A stretch of 64,000 nt of DNA. Source: CAZDWZ01 sp964509425 (lineage in GTDB: Bacteria > Bdellovibrionota_C > UBA2361 > SZUA-149 > CAZDWZ01). Of the stretch, positions 1-8,927 are shown one piece after another (the stretch's first letter is position 1; every line of letters starts with the position of its first letter). The notes beneath the pieces were generated by a model. That model ran no database searches, had not been told where the DNA came from, and saw only the letters and a list, made by a program, of their open reading frames with translations. The DNA is taken from contig CAZDWZ010000006.1 of the NCBI GenBank assembly GCA_964509425.1, positions 1 to 64,000 of the forward strand. Direction: 5' to 3'. The position numbers were made by a program, and so were the translations under genes.

Positions 1-635
1 CGTTTACAGGGCGACGTTCGTTTCCATAGAGAGATGGAAAAGAAACTCGCCCGGCAGCCCGAGTGAAGTCGAGACGATGAATGTAATTCACGTTGGGAGA
101 TACAGGCGAGCTTGGGATGAAAGACTTGAAAGAGTGTAAAAGTGAAAATGAAAACCGGAAAATACCTTTCGTGCTCAGCCACTGCCTCTTCATTGGTTCG
201 AAGAACCGAACCCTCGGCGTTCGTCTCCAACGAAAGGGCAATGTGCTGTTTCTACTCGAGCTGGTTCCGCGAAAGAGACTACGGAAGGAAGTCTCAGTTT
301 ATCCAATCTCCTTACGCTTGTGAATCAACGAGGAGAGTTTTTCACATTTAATGCTCGAAACTCTGCATAATCAATCGCAAGCGTTAAGCTGATCTTTACC
401 TCCTCAGCTTTATTGAAGATTTCCGTTTCATGGCGTGTGGCGTTGGTCGCTCGACACCTTTGCCGAACGCACATGATGGCATGTAACGAAGGTTATTTTT
501 TCATAACTCCCTAAACTCGCATTCAACATCGCGCTCCAATTTGAACCGCCTTTCTGGACGGGGTGCACCCTGGTTCCCGAAGTTTCGGGTACCCGGGTTC
601 GCCCTGAGCAGATTTAGGCCGGAGGTATTGAGTCG
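1..635. other. non-coding stretch with hairpin before first gene
   Basis: I see no convincing gene here. Short open frames exist but have no ribosome site and read like chance sequence. The only clear structure is the hairpin at 561-604, listed separately. Confidence 0.6.
561..604 (+). promoter_or_regulatory. leader hairpin upstream of 636 gene
   Basis: Imperfect inverted repeat with 21-base arms (561-581 and 584-604), 17 of 21 positions pairing around a 2-base loop. It ends 31 bases before the start codon at 636, so it would lie in the 5' leader of the mRNA. There is no T-tract, so it is not a standard terminator. The same placement recurs upstream of several other GC-rich genes in this window. 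Confidence 0.55.
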
Positions 636-1190
636 ATGCAGTTGGAAAAGTTGCGCGATTTGGCGGCGAAGATTGTCGTGTTGGATCTGGAGGTCCTGCT
701 CGCCTGGAACGGCGGGCAGGAGTGGCACTTACCGAAGGAGGATGACGACGAGGTCGAAGGCGTGACCGCCAAGGCCGACGACGACGAGGACGAAGACGAC
801 GGGTGGGGCGACGCGCCGCCCCTCGTCGAGCGCGACGAAGCGCCCCGCGAGACGTTCCTCGAGTGGCCGGAGCTGGTCGCGGCCCTCGAGATCCCCCGCG
901 TGAACGGCGTCCTCATCATGCCGCTCGAGTCCACGAAGCTGGTGCGGACCACCCTCATCGCGGTGGCGGTGGACGGAGAGAACAACCATCTCCTCGTGCG
1001 GGAGGTCGAGATGCCCTCCATCTTCCGCGGCTCCAGGAACCCGACGCCCTCCGCCCGCCGGATGTCCGTCGGGATGTTCGAGCGCTACGTCACCGCGCTC
1101 GCGAAGGCGACGACCGTGCCGGCCGCGCTGACGATGCGGGAGTTGAACGCGGCGATCCGTCAGTCCGCGAAGTGCGGTCTCGAAGAGTGA
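636..1190 (+). CDS. GC-rich acidic protein, unknown function
   Basis: 184 residues, no family recognised. A region at about residues 33-70 is strongly acidic (runs of D and E), followed by a compact mixed alpha/beta-looking part with an NGVLIMPLES segment. No signal peptide or membrane segment is visible, so it is probably cytoplasmic. The start is supported by GGAGG ten bases upstream. Codon third positions are overwhelmingly G or C, unlike the sugar-catabolism genes a few kb away, which suggests acquisition from a GC-rich source. It stands alone: no gene within 300 bases on either side shares its strand. Real coding is likely from the strong codon bias; function is unknown. Confidence 0.7.
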   Translation: MQLEKLRDLAAKIVVLDLEVLLAWNGGQEWHLPKEDDDEVEGVTAKADDDEDEDDGWGDAPPLVERDEAPRETFLEWPELVAALEIPRVNGVLIMPLESTKLVRTTLIAVAVDGENNHLLVREVEMPSIFRGSRNPTPSARRMSVGMFERYVTALAKATTVPAALTMRELNAAIRQSAKCGLEE

Positions 1191-1528
1191 TGTTCTCCTG
1201 AATCTTGGAAACTGGAGCGACTCGCCCCGCTCCGGCTCCGAGAAAGAAGGATTTCCCACATTGCCATCATGTGCGGAAACGGACTCCCTTTTAGAATTGA
1301 GATTTTTCGTATCGCGTTAACTTCGGCGAAACTCAAGCCGCCACGAGAAAAGAAGGGGCAGGAGCGCAAGAATCACAAAAGGAGAGTGGATAGGCCCTGC
1401 GCTCGAAAGTGAAAAGTTTGGGACGCGGGGGATGATGGAAGTATTTGACCTTCCACCACCTCCGCTTCGACCGTTTACCAGACGGTTCGCCCAGAGTTGG
1501 TGTTTCTAATAGACCGAGGTTTCCCCAT
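1191..1528. other. non-coding stretch
   Basis: No gene seen. Small inverted repeats occur just after the preceding stop (GGAGC/GCTCC, near 1213-1231) and near 1470-1488 (ACCGT/ACGGT), both without T-tracts. Confidence 0.5.
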
Positions 1529-2107
1529 TTACTGACGCGGAACGACCAGCGCCTTGCAGCAGCACACCGTTCCCAGGGGTGTGCGATGCGGGTTGTCCAT
1601 CGCCGGGGGGGGGGCGGTGTTTAGTTCGCAGTGCTTGTTACAGCCCGCACAGCCGGCCCAGAAGTCGGGATCGGCCGTCGTATGCCCCAAGCCCGCGTCG
1701 ACGAACCCCAGCCCTTCCGCGATCGCTCGCATGGCCGGATTCGTCGTCAGCATGAAGTGAACCGCCGTGGGGTACTCGGCGAATCCGACCTCGAGAAGCA
1801 CGCGGACGATGTCGATCCCGTACTTTTGACCCCGGAGCACCTTCGACATGACGATGCCCGAGTACGACACCGAGGGACCAGCCCACGGGGAGAAGTACCC
1901 GAACCCGACCAGCGCGCCCGCCTCATCGAGCAGGAGGACGGCATGACCGGCTGCGATTTTCTCACGAAGCTCCGGAATGCTCCTTCGGGCGATCTCGAAT
2001 CCCTCGCTCGCGGCGACCGAGATGAGGTCCACGGCGGGGACGGCGTAATGAACATCCGCAGCTGAAGCCCGCCGAGGCTTCAACCGGATGGGATGGGTTT
2101 CCCCCAT
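1529..2107 (-). CDS. GNAT-like acetyltransferase with Cys-rich tail
   Basis: 192 residues from an ATG at 2107, which has GGAGG nine bases upstream. A longer open frame to 2287 exists but lacks this site. The body resembles a GNAT N-acetyltransferase: an LLLDEAGALVGFGYFS strand pair, then VMSKVLRGQKYGIDIVRVLLEVG in the place of the acetyl-CoA-binding motif, then a C-terminal TTNPAMRAIAEGLGF segment typical of the GNAT end. After this comes a short tail with two cysteine clusters (CAGCNKHCEL and VCCCKAL) that could bind a metal. Codon use is very GC-rich, like the 636 gene. It is a single-gene unit. The GNAT assignment is moderate; the substrate is unknown. Confidence 0.65.
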   Translation of the reverse strand: MGETHPIRLKPRRASAADVHYAVPAVDLISVAASEGFEIARRSIPELREKIAAGHAVLLLDEAGALVGFGYFSPWAGPSVSYSGIVMSKVLRGQKYGIDIVRVLLEVGFAEYPTAVHFMLTTNPAMRAIAEGLGFVDAGLGHTTADPDFWAGCAGCNKHCELNTAPPPAMDNPHRTPLGTVCCCKALVVPRQ

Positions 2108-2704
2108 TCCACGATCCTCCAAAGAACTGAGTTGAAGATCTGCCCATGAGGCGCAAATCCGACCTGCCACCCTCAAGTCGCCGAGAGTGGCGACCTGAAG
2201 GTGACAGGTCAGTAACAATGTTCGATCGGAGGAATTCCCGTTCCGGGCCGTGTCGCACCGAAATTCAAAAAACCTAGACTCCATCATCCCTGCGTCTCAG
2301 AAAACAGGAAATGAGCTGTTTACTGAGGACAGGGACCTTCTCTCCGGGCAACGCGAGAAGCTCGTTCACCCGCGAAAGCGGGGACGTGCTCTCCTCGACG
2401 TCAAAGACGCCGTGAGAGAAATTACTCGGTTAATCTCGAAGAGAGCGCTATACCGGCGGGCGGTTGGAGCTTTAGGGAACCGTTAGACTAGTGCGTATTC
2501 TCGGCAATGAACACGTTAGGACCATTTCTCCCGTTTCCTGCTCGACACATCCTGGTCCTTTTGTCTCATTTCGGACTCCCGATCTAAAGTTTTTGCTTTC
2601 TGGACCGGATTCTCGATTTCGCGCGATCGCTCGTCATTTCCTCAGCGACACCGGGGTCTTGCCCTGGAGAACCGATATATGGTCCTACTCGCGTAGGTGC
2701 CCCG
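2108..2704. other. non-coding stretch between divergent genes
   Basis: Apart from the hairpin at 2161-2210 I see no gene or clear site. It separates the minus-strand GNAT-like gene from the plus-strand acetyltransferase at 2705. Confidence 0.5.
2161..2210 (-). promoter_or_regulatory. leader hairpin upstream of 2107 start
   Basis: 22-base arms (2161-2182 and 2189-2210) with only three mismatches around a 6-base loop, 53 bases 5' of the minus-strand start at 2107. No T-tract follows on either strand. Likely a structured 5' leader or the edge of a cassette. Confidence 0.6.
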
Positions 2705-3136
2705 ATGCGAATCCGCGACATGACCATCTCTGATTACGACCTCGTCTCCAAACTGTGGGGAATCACCGAGGGTGTCACGAAACGAAGCGTAGACTCGGCT
2801 CCGAACATTGCGAAATACTTGCGCCGGAACCCGGGAATGAGCCTCGTGGCGTTCGACGGGGAAGAGCTCATCGGCGCGGTTTTGCTTGGTGACGACGGGC
2901 GAAGAGGGTACATCTATCACTTCACGATCAAAGAAACCCATCGCCGACAAGGCATCGGACGAAAGCTCGAAGAAGAGATGTGTAAGCGATTTTCAGAAAA
3001 GGGGATCGAAAAAATCTTCCTTAGCGTCTTTACCAAAAACGAAAGGGCCATCGATTTTTGGACCGGGACAGGCTGGGAGCACCGGCCTGAGATCGCCATG
3101 ATGTCCAAGCTCTTGGTTGAAGACAAAAACGCGTAG
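2705..3136 (+). CDS. GNAT acetyltransferase (YpeA/RimI-like)
   Basis: 143 residues, standard length for a single-domain GNAT enzyme that transfers acetyl from acetyl-CoA to an amine. The N-terminal MRIRDMTISDYDLV and the core GYIYHFTIKETHRRQGIGRKLEEE carry motif A, with the acetyl-CoA loop RRQGIG. The later segment FLSVFTKNERAIDFWTGTGWE is the usual motif B ending. The arrangement is closest to the YpeA group. Codon use is ordinary for the window, unlike the neighbouring GC-rich gene. Ribosome site is weak (TAGG seven bases upstream). The acceptor cannot be told from sequence. Confidence 0.85.
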   Translation: MRIRDMTISDYDLVSKLWGITEGVTKRSVDSAPNIAKYLRRNPGMSLVAFDGEELIGAVLLGDDGRRGYIYHFTIKETHRRQGIGRKLEEEMCKRFSEKGIEKIFLSVFTKNERAIDFWTGTGWEHRPEIAMMSKLLVEDKNA

Positions 3137-3197
3137 AGAAAAATCTGGAAAACGCATGCTCTCCAACTTCGGAAGGTTTGCGTCTTTGCCATCGACT

Positions 3198-3959
3198 CTA
3201 CGGAATCGTGTATGTCCGAATCGGCGTTAGCCCATAGTGAATCGTTGACTGTACCACTCGCTGCTTCTGAGCCGCTGGAGGCTGAAGGGGAGAATTGGCA
3301 TTGGTCTCATCAGGGTCGAGATCCTTCACATAGCGACCCACCGCCCCCATCTCGAGGGTGAGGAAATTCACTTCGCCGAGCGTTTTCTGACCCCCGATGA
3401 GGTATGGCGGCTCGAAAAGAAACTTGGCCGTCGCCGGATCAACCCAGATACTCGGATTCTCATCATTCATGTCCGAACATGGAGCGCAGTAATAGAATTT
3501 CTTCGATTTGATGCACTTGTTCCCCTTGTACACCTTCTCCCAGATGAGCTGAACTCCAGTGAAATCAGTGGTTGGTCCCTCATAGCGATACTCTTCCTCA
3601 TCATCGAGCAATGAGATCTCTTCCTCTCCGCCACCTTCCGGCTCATCGTACGACGGAGCGTAATATTCCTCCTCTTCCGCACCGGCGGCGCACGTGCCGT
3701 CTTCCGTCGGAGTCGCAGTCGGCGTCATCGACGGGAACTCCGTTGGGGTGCTGGTCGGAGTCGCGGTTGGCGTAACCGTCGGTGATTCGGTCGGAGCGAC
3801 CGTCGGACTTTCAGTTGGAGTTGCCGTCGGCGTTTCGACAGGAGTTACCGAAGGAGTCGGCGTCGGTGGAAAGTCGGCGTTTGCCGCGATTGGAAATCGA
3901 GCACCGAGGAAAACAAACGTGATTGCGACCAGCCAAAAGCTCTTCACCGATCTCGTCAT
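3198..3959 (-). CDS. exported PT-repeat protein
   Basis: 253 residues from the ATG at 3959, chosen over 3980 because GGGAGG sits eight bases upstream. An N-terminal signal peptide (basic start, hydrophobic FWLVAITFVFLGA, cut near ANA) is followed by about 58 residues of proline-threonine repeats with the unit PTxTPT. Such a stretch is typically an extended, possibly glycosylated surface stalk. Next is an acidic, tyrosine-rich part (EEEEYYAPSYDEPE), then a C-terminal domain with CIKSKKFYYCAPC, possibly disulfide bonded. No family recognised for the C-terminal part. It is transcribed away from the sugar-catabolism genes. Confidence 0.75.
   Translation of the reverse strand: MTRSVKSFWLVAITFVFLGARFPIAANADFPPTPTPSVTPVETPTATPTESPTVAPTESPTVTPTATPTSTPTEFPSMTPTATPTEDGTCAAGAEEEEYYAPSYDEPEGGGEEEISLLDDEEEYRYEGPTTDFTGVQLIWEKVYKGNKCIKSKKFYYCAPCSDMNDENPSIWVDPATAKFLFEPPYLIGGQKTLGEVNFLTLEMGAVGRYVKDLDPDETNANSPLQPPAAQKQRVVQSTIHYGLTPIRTYTIP
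3700..3872 (-). repeat. in-gene tandem repeat coding PTxTPT
   Basis: Degenerate short tandem units built around gtcggagt/gttggcgt on the plus strand encode the PT-rich stalk of the exported protein. Copy number in such tracts is often variable between strains. Confidence 0.7.
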
Positions 3960-4576
3960 TCGAATTGCCTCCCAGCACATTCAAGTTCTTCATCCGGACG
4001 AGGGACCTTAGCATGAATTGCGAATCGAAAAATGCGGCTTCCATCGCTCGAAAAGGCTCTTCAAAATTGTCTCTTACCCGAACGTGTAGACTGAGTTCAG
4101 ATGTTCCGGCCACCGAGAAGTCGCCCTGGTCGAGGCACGTTGCCAGCCATAACTTGCTGAAAAGATAGAAGTGTTTCCGCCTTGAGACGGCGGCTCCAAT
4201 CCGGCATATGGGAGCGCATTATTTCAGTGGAAATATGTAAGATTCAAGTCACGGTTTCGTCTCTTAAATCACTTACTAAACGCATATGGAGAAACACACA
4301 CTACTCTCGTTAGCCACTTGAAGGACTCCGTAGATAGGTAACGCGCCCACGTTTATTTGCAGGGTCCGGCCGGTCGTTACACAATCCCCTCGATGTGTAA
4401 CGACCGGTTTTTTTTCGCCTCCGCTTCGATCAAGATTCCAGGTCCTTTTTTTGCACCTCAGTAAATTGCTTTACCTTTCCAAGCTCCCTATCATACGAAT
4501 TCTTTCCACTTTTGGTCCCAACAACTCTTTTTCATTCGGGGCCACGGACTTTCTTGAAACAAATCTCGGGAGGACC
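3960..4576. other. divergent intergenic region with orphan terminator
   Basis: 617 bases between the exported PT-repeat gene (minus) and the dehydratase gene (plus). It contains a textbook terminator at 4370-4415 with no recognised gene in front of it on that strand. The 200 bases before the terminator could hold a small RNA or an attenuated leader. No open frame there is convincing. Confidence 0.5.
4370..4415 (+). terminator. rho-independent terminator or attenuator
   Basis: Perfect 14-base arms (CCGGTCGTTACACA at 4370-4383, complement at 4394-4407), a 10-base loop, then eight T. It acts on the plus strand only. It sits 162 bases before the dehydratase start with no plus-strand gene upstream, so it ends either an unannotated small RNA or the leader of the dehydratase transcript. 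Confidence 0.9.
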
Positions 4577-6154
4577 ATGCAGACCTCGAACCAACAATTT
4601 CTACGCTTGGACAAAAACGACAACGTCGTCGTAGCGCTCAACGAAATTCCGGAAGGCGTTTCGGTAGAAGGCATAAACGCTAAGTCAAACATCAAGCGTG
4701 GTCATAAGATGGCGACCGCGGACATGAAGCGCGGGGAGATCGTCCGAAAATACGGGCAGACGATCGGATGGGCTTCGAGCGATATCAAGAAAGGTGAGCA
4801 CGTTCATGTTCACAACGTTGAGATGAAAAACCTTGAGTTGGAATATGACTACGCGAGCGAATCGCCGCCCATTCCGGAAGTGCCCGTCTGGGCGAAGGAT
4901 CGGGTCTTCATGGGGTATCCCCGAGAGGACGGGCGTGTGGGCACGCGGAATTACATTCTCATCGCCAGCACGGTGAATTGCTCGGCCACGGTGTGCCGCG
5001 GAATTGCGAAGGCGGTCGAGCCTCTGCTCGCACAATATCCGAATGTCGACGGCGTGCTCGCTATCACCCACAAGACCGGCTGCGGAATCGTGTACGGAAC
5101 TCCGCAGCACGATCAATTCGCGAGGGTCATTGCCGGATTTGCAAACCATCCGAACGTCACGCGATGTCTGCTCGTCGGCCTCGGGTGCGAGGTCGGAGGG
5201 GTTCCGTATCTCGCCGATAAAAACTTCGTTCCGGAAGCGAGCCTCCGTGGTCCAGCTCAGAAAGATTCTGCGGCTAACGGCAAGCTTTATCCGAAGCGTG
5301 TCGAAGCGTTCACGATGCAAGATGTCGGCGGCACTCGAAAGGCAATTGAGATGGGTGCGAACATTATCAAGGAATGGCTCCCGGAGATAAATTCCATTCG
5401 AAGAGTCCCCTGCCCGGCTTCAAAGCTCGTGCTCGGAACAAATTGCGGTGGCTCCGACGGCTACTCGGGGCTCACCGCAAATCCCGTTATCGGTGAGATT
5501 GTAGACATTCTCACGGGAATTGGAGCAACCGGTGTGCTTGCGGAAACTCCCGAAACTTTCGGCGCTCATCACCTGCTGGCAAGGCGCGCTTCAAACCGCG
5601 CTGTCGGAGAGAAGCTCGTTGAAAAGATTGAATGGTGGAACGAGTACACGGCTCGCTTCGGTGCCACGGTCGACGGCAATCCCTCCTCAGGAAACAAAGA
5701 AGGCGGCCTCACGACGATTCTCGAAAAGTCCCTTGGTGCCGCAACCAAAGGAGGCTCCACACAACTAAACGCGGTCTATCAATACGGAGAGCAAGTCGAT
5801 CTCGGGAAAGGCTTTGTCTTCATGGACACTCCGGGTCATGATCCAGAGTCTGTCACTGGACTGCTCGCCGGCGGTGCGAACCTGATCGTGTTTACCACCG
5901 GCCGCGGAAGCTGCATCGGAACAAAACCAGCGCCGACCATAAAGATCGCAACGAACACGCAGATGTATCAACGGATGATTGACGATATGGACGTCAATGC
6001 CGGTTGCATCATCGAAGGAACTCCGCGAGCCGAGGTTACACGGGAGCTCTTTGAACGGATGATTCTCGTTGCGAGCGGGATGAAATCAAAAAGTGAAAGC
6101 TATGGTTACGGCGATGAAGAGTTCGTGCCCTGGAACATCGGTCCGACGATGTAG
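4577..6154 (+). CDS. UxaA-family aldonate dehydratase
   Basis: 525 residues. Members of the altronate/galactarate dehydratase (UxaA) family remove water from sugar acids to give 2-keto-3-deoxy acids, using a metal. The N-terminal SAF domain (about residues 10-85, with GHKMATADMKRGEIVRKYG and GEHVHVHN) is joined to the catalytic part. Visible family motifs are YPREDGRVGTRNYILIAST, THKTGCG, TNCGGSDGYSG, DTPGHDPESVTG and TTGRGSCIG, with the conserved cysteines in place. The start at 4577 (GGAGG just upstream) fits the family start; the frame opens further upstream without support. It sits 75 bases before an SDR gene. The company of a lactonase, KDF-type dehydrogenase and diketo-acid hydrolase suggests L-fuconate or L-rhamnonate as substrate rather than altronate (inference). 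Confidence 0.9.
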   Translation: MQTSNQQFLRLDKNDNVVVALNEIPEGVSVEGINAKSNIKRGHKMATADMKRGEIVRKYGQTIGWASSDIKKGEHVHVHNVEMKNLELEYDYASESPPIPEVPVWAKDRVFMGYPREDGRVGTRNYILIASTVNCSATVCRGIAKAVEPLLAQYPNVDGVLAITHKTGCGIVYGTPQHDQFARVIAGFANHPNVTRCLLVGLGCEVGGVPYLADKNFVPEASLRGPAQKDSAANGKLYPKRVEAFTMQDVGGTRKAIEMGANIIKEWLPEINSIRRVPCPASKLVLGTNCGGSDGYSGLTANPVIGEIVDILTGIGATGVLAETPETFGAHHLLARRASNRAVGEKLVEKIEWWNEYTARFGATVDGNPSSGNKEGGLTTILEKSLGAATKGGSTQLNAVYQYGEQVDLGKGFVFMDTPGHDPESVTGLLAGGANLIVFTTGRGSCIGTKPAPTIKIATNTQMYQRMIDDMDVNAGCIIEGTPRAEVTRELFERMILVASGMKSKSESYGYGDEEFVPWNIGPTM

Positions 6155-6229
6155 ACCCTCGTCCGGAAACATGTGCTGCAGTCTCAATATTTTCGACGGA
6201 AGTTTTTCAAAAACACAAGGAGTAAAGCA

Positions 6230-6988
6230 ATGTATCAGAATCGATTTGCAAATCAGGTTGCTATCGTCACTGGTGGCGCAAAAGGAATCGGGAAGGCGGT
6301 CGCGGAGCGGCTCGCAAAAGAAAGTGGAATGGTAACGATTTTCGACTCGGATTCGACGGCAATCACCGAAGCTTGCAAGACGCTCGCGGCACAAGGGCTG
6401 AAAGTCGAGGGACTTCGTGTCGACATCACCGATGAAACTGCGGTTCAGAACGCCATCGGCGAAGTCGCCGCAAAGCACAATCGGCTTGATGCGCTCGTGA
6501 ACAGCGCGGGCATCATCGGTCCGAACGGGGTCAAGACCGGCGACATTTCGCTCGCGGATTTTCGAAAGACGATCGATGTAAATCTTATCGGTTCCTTCTT
6601 AGTCACCAAACACGCGCTTCCGCACATGGTAAAACGAAACTACGGAAGAATTCTTCTGATCGCATCCGTTGCAGGAAAGGAGGGAAACCCGAACATGGCG
6701 CCGTACTCGTCGAGCAAAGGTGGAGTGGTTGCGCTCGCGCGATCAGCAGCGAAGGAATATGCGCAAAACGGAATCACCGTGAACTCTCTCTGTCCGGCGA
6801 CCATCATGACACCAATGGTAGAAACCATGGACCCGAAAGTCGTCGATTACATGAAGAGCAAAATCCCGATGGGACGTTTCGGAACACTCGACGAGATTTC
6901 GGCTCTCATCTCGTTTTATATTTCTCCCGAAGCAAGCTTTGTCACGGGACAGGCGTTGGATCACACGGGCGGGCGAGCCGTGTCATAA
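6230..6988 (+). CDS. SDR-family sugar dehydrogenase
   Basis: 252 residues, the classical short-chain dehydrogenase length. The cofactor-binding TGGAKGIG lies near the N terminus, NSAG follows beta-4, and the catalytic Ser/Tyr/Lys are in IASVAG and YSSSK. The ending DHTGGRAVS is usual for the group. The start is set by AAGGAG with a 7-base spacer. It is in one operon with the UxaA-family dehydratase and is followed by a terminator at 7013-7055. By position it is the best candidate for the first step, oxidation of an aldose such as L-fucose or L-rhamnose to its lactone. A 3-oxoacyl reductase role cannot be excluded by sequence alone. Confidence 0.85.
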   Translation: MYQNRFANQVAIVTGGAKGIGKAVAERLAKESGMVTIFDSDSTAITEACKTLAAQGLKVEGLRVDITDETAVQNAIGEVAAKHNRLDALVNSAGIIGPNGVKTGDISLADFRKTIDVNLIGSFLVTKHALPHMVKRNYGRILLIASVAGKEGNPNMAPYSSSKGGVVALARSAAKEYAQNGITVNSLCPATIMTPMVETMDPKVVDYMKSKIPMGRFGTLDEISALISFYISPEASFVTGQALDHTGGRAVS

Positions 6989-7012
6989 TCAACGCGCAAC
7001 AATCGCGCATCG

Positions 7013-7055
7013 CAAACGCCCGGTCGGAGCACTCCGCCCGGGCGTTTGCTTTTTT
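7013..7055 (+). terminator. rho-independent terminator after SDR
   Basis: Arms CAAACGCCCGG (7013-7023) and its complement (7038-7048), 14-base loop, then CTTTTTT. It ends the dehydratase-SDR transcript and faces the convergent gene ending at 7062. Confidence 0.9.
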
Positions 7056-7061
7056 AGTTCC

Positions 7062-7868
7062 CTAGTTCCCCCCTCGCCCTTCACGAAATTGAAGGATTCG
7101 GAACTGTTCGAGACACATCGTCGCGCCGTCTTTCTCAACTTTATCAACTTGCACTGATATCCCCCGGCAGTTATTTGCTGCTGGGTTGTGGTTGTCCGGT
7201 CGATGCACCATGGTCAACGTGATGCGGCGCCCGTCTTTTGTATTGAAGATGGCCTCACTATGAACATAGCCGTCGTTATCGACCTTTGACTGCTGCATCT
7301 TTGGCGCGCCGGTGACCTCTCTCGACTCGGCGAGACCCTTACAAAACGCGGCAAAGACCGCTGCCCCTTCCTTTTGGCCGACCGTTCCATACACGTGACC
7401 GTTTACAACTGTCGTGTGTACGTTCGGGCCCATCGCCTTGAACAATTCGCTGATGTGCGTAGCTCGATCGGAGGTCATTCTAAAATCAAGCTCGATCAAT
7501 TCACGCCCGAACTGAGTTGCCGCTTCGAGTGCGGCCGGTGCTCGGAGCCGGAGGAGCTCGTTCCGAGTATCTCCGCGCGCAGTTTTTAGCTCTTCATCAA
7601 GCATCACAATGGCTTCGCTCCCCATGTTGATGATCCGGCGCCTCGCCGCAGCTCTTTCTTCGTCAGGCGTGTTGGCGTCGGCAAGAGTCTGCACGTCTTG
7701 TTGAAATTGTTTCGCCCGCGCTTCGGCTCGATTCTCTTTCCCGTCTAACTTCAAAACGGAGAAGTCTTCCAGAGGCGCCTCATTGTCTTGCGGTGGAAGA
7801 ACGAGTCCTGCCGGAATCGGGATGTTGATAACCGGCTTTTCGCTCGTTTGTTGAGAGAGGTCCATCAT
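7062..7868 (-). CDS. unknown cytoplasmic protein
   Basis: 268 residues from the ATG at 7868 (GGAG eight bases upstream); the frame is open to 8096 but without support. No signal peptide or membrane segment is seen. The N-terminal third is charged and helical (KENRAEARAKQFQQDVQTLADA), and the C-terminal half alternates beta-like segments (NGHVYGTVGQKEGAAVFAAF, FNTKDGRRITLTMVHRP). I do not recognise the family. It lies 206 bases downstream of the AsmA-like gene on the same strand and may share its transcript. Confidence 0.7.
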   Translation of the reverse strand: MMDLSQQTSEKPVINIPIPAGLVLPPQDNEAPLEDFSVLKLDGKENRAEARAKQFQQDVQTLADANTPDEERAAARRRIINMGSEAIVMLDEELKTARGDTRNELLRLRAPAALEAATQFGRELIELDFRMTSDRATHISELFKAMGPNVHTTVVNGHVYGTVGQKEGAAVFAAFCKGLAESREVTGAPKMQQSKVDNDGYVHSEAIFNTKDGRRITLTMVHRPDNHNPAANNCRGISVQVDKVEKDGATMCLEQFRILQFREGRGGN

Positions 7869-8074
7869 AATCGAATCTCCAAAGTTGAAATCGAAGAATG
7901 TTATGAGTTGAAGAAAAACTGCGCTCTGCCTTGTGACACGACCAGGCGCATCTTGTAACTCCGCTGTTAATGCTGCAAAAGTTTCGGCTCGATACAAGAA
8001 CTGCCTGTAACAATGCCGGGGAGTTTGTGACGAGATATGAATACTTCGCTGTTTCGGCTGGAGAATCGTTAAAA

Positions 8075-8902
8075 TTAAGGAAGTTTGAGAGTCCAACGAG
8101 CATTCTCTGCTTTCGAAGGATCGTATTGAAGTTCAAGCTCACCACTCACGGTGATGTCTTGCTTGATTTCTTGAACGATGACTTGCGACCCCACGCGAAG
8201 GGGCAATTGTTTTCCAGCCTGGGGGACGAGATCCGGAAACAAAGCGGCGAGGGGAAAAATCGGGAAGCGAGACACCTGAGCCTTCACGACCAGAATATTA
8301 TCAGGTGGAGTCCAATTGAGCTCAACGCGAATCGGTTCTCCTTTCACTTGTGAATTCTTGTCGAGAAGGATTGCTTGCGCGCTTGCCGAAAAACCTCCTC
8401 CGTGAAGCGGAATGTGCAAATCGTCTGCCCCCGCATGCACGACACGAAGCTGGACCCGTTCCCTTCCGCGGCAGAAAGTGAATATTCCGCCTTCGGCGCG
8501 AAGTGATTCGACAAGTATTTTCGCGGGCTTTTTCTTCGTTTCTTTTTTTGCGGGCCCTGAAGGGTCTTTCGCTACTGCTGGCAGCACGGGTAAAATTCCG
8601 TCGCAGGTAAGCTCGCGGCGGCAGCGTCCACCTGCCAGGCATTCGAGAAGAGCGGCGGGATCACCAACGGGGAATTCCGCAACGATGTTTTGTGCGGTGA
8701 TGCGCTTCACTCGAAGCTCATCATCAAACAGCGAGGACCAATAGACCTCGACCTCTGCCTCAGTGGCAGAGAATAACGGTGGGTTTCCGACTCGGATATT
8801 ACGGAATGCGACATCCCCGTCGATTGTCGGGAAGGCAAACGACCACGCGAGAGGAATAGGCAGTGCCTTTCCAAGAAGAAGCTTGAGGAGAAAAAACATC
8901 AT
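8075..8902 (-). CDS. AsmA-like membrane-anchored protein (tentative)
   Basis: 275 residues. The N-terminal hydrophobic segment (FFLLKLLLGKALPIPLAWSFAF) is followed by FRNIRVGNPPLFSATEAEVEV, which resembles the repeated strands of AsmA-type lipid-transfer proteins. The middle is a lysine-rich linker (PAKKETKKKPAK) followed by more beta-like segments. If AsmA-like, it would sit in the inner membrane with its body in the periplasm. It is shorter than typical AsmA proteins, so the assignment is weak. The start has GGAG six bases upstream and lies 25 bases after the stop of the SDR gene at 8928, so they are probably co-transcribed. Confidence 0.6.
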   Translation of the reverse strand: MMFFLLKLLLGKALPIPLAWSFAFPTIDGDVAFRNIRVGNPPLFSATEAEVEVYWSSLFDDELRVKRITAQNIVAEFPVGDPAALLECLAGGRCRRELTCDGILPVLPAVAKDPSGPAKKETKKKPAKILVESLRAEGGIFTFCRGRERVQLRVVHAGADDLHIPLHGGGFSASAQAILLDKNSQVKGEPIRVELNWTPPDNILVVKAQVSRFPIFPLAALFPDLVPQAGKQLPLRVGSQVIVQEIKQDITVSGELELQYDPSKAENARWTLKLP

Positions 8903-8927
8903 AAGGAGCTCCGTGTGAATGTACTTC

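Noticed and set aside
93..351. Two overlapping short open frames at the left edge
   Set aside because: No ribosome site, protein-unlike composition, frames contradict each other.
3700..3872. Possible CRISPR-like short repeats
   Set aside because: Units are contiguous, degenerate and in frame with a signal-peptide protein; no spacers of constant length.
3694..4011. Plus-strand frame with VGVAVGV repeats
   Set aside because: Antisense shadow of the PT-repeat coding tract of the exported protein.
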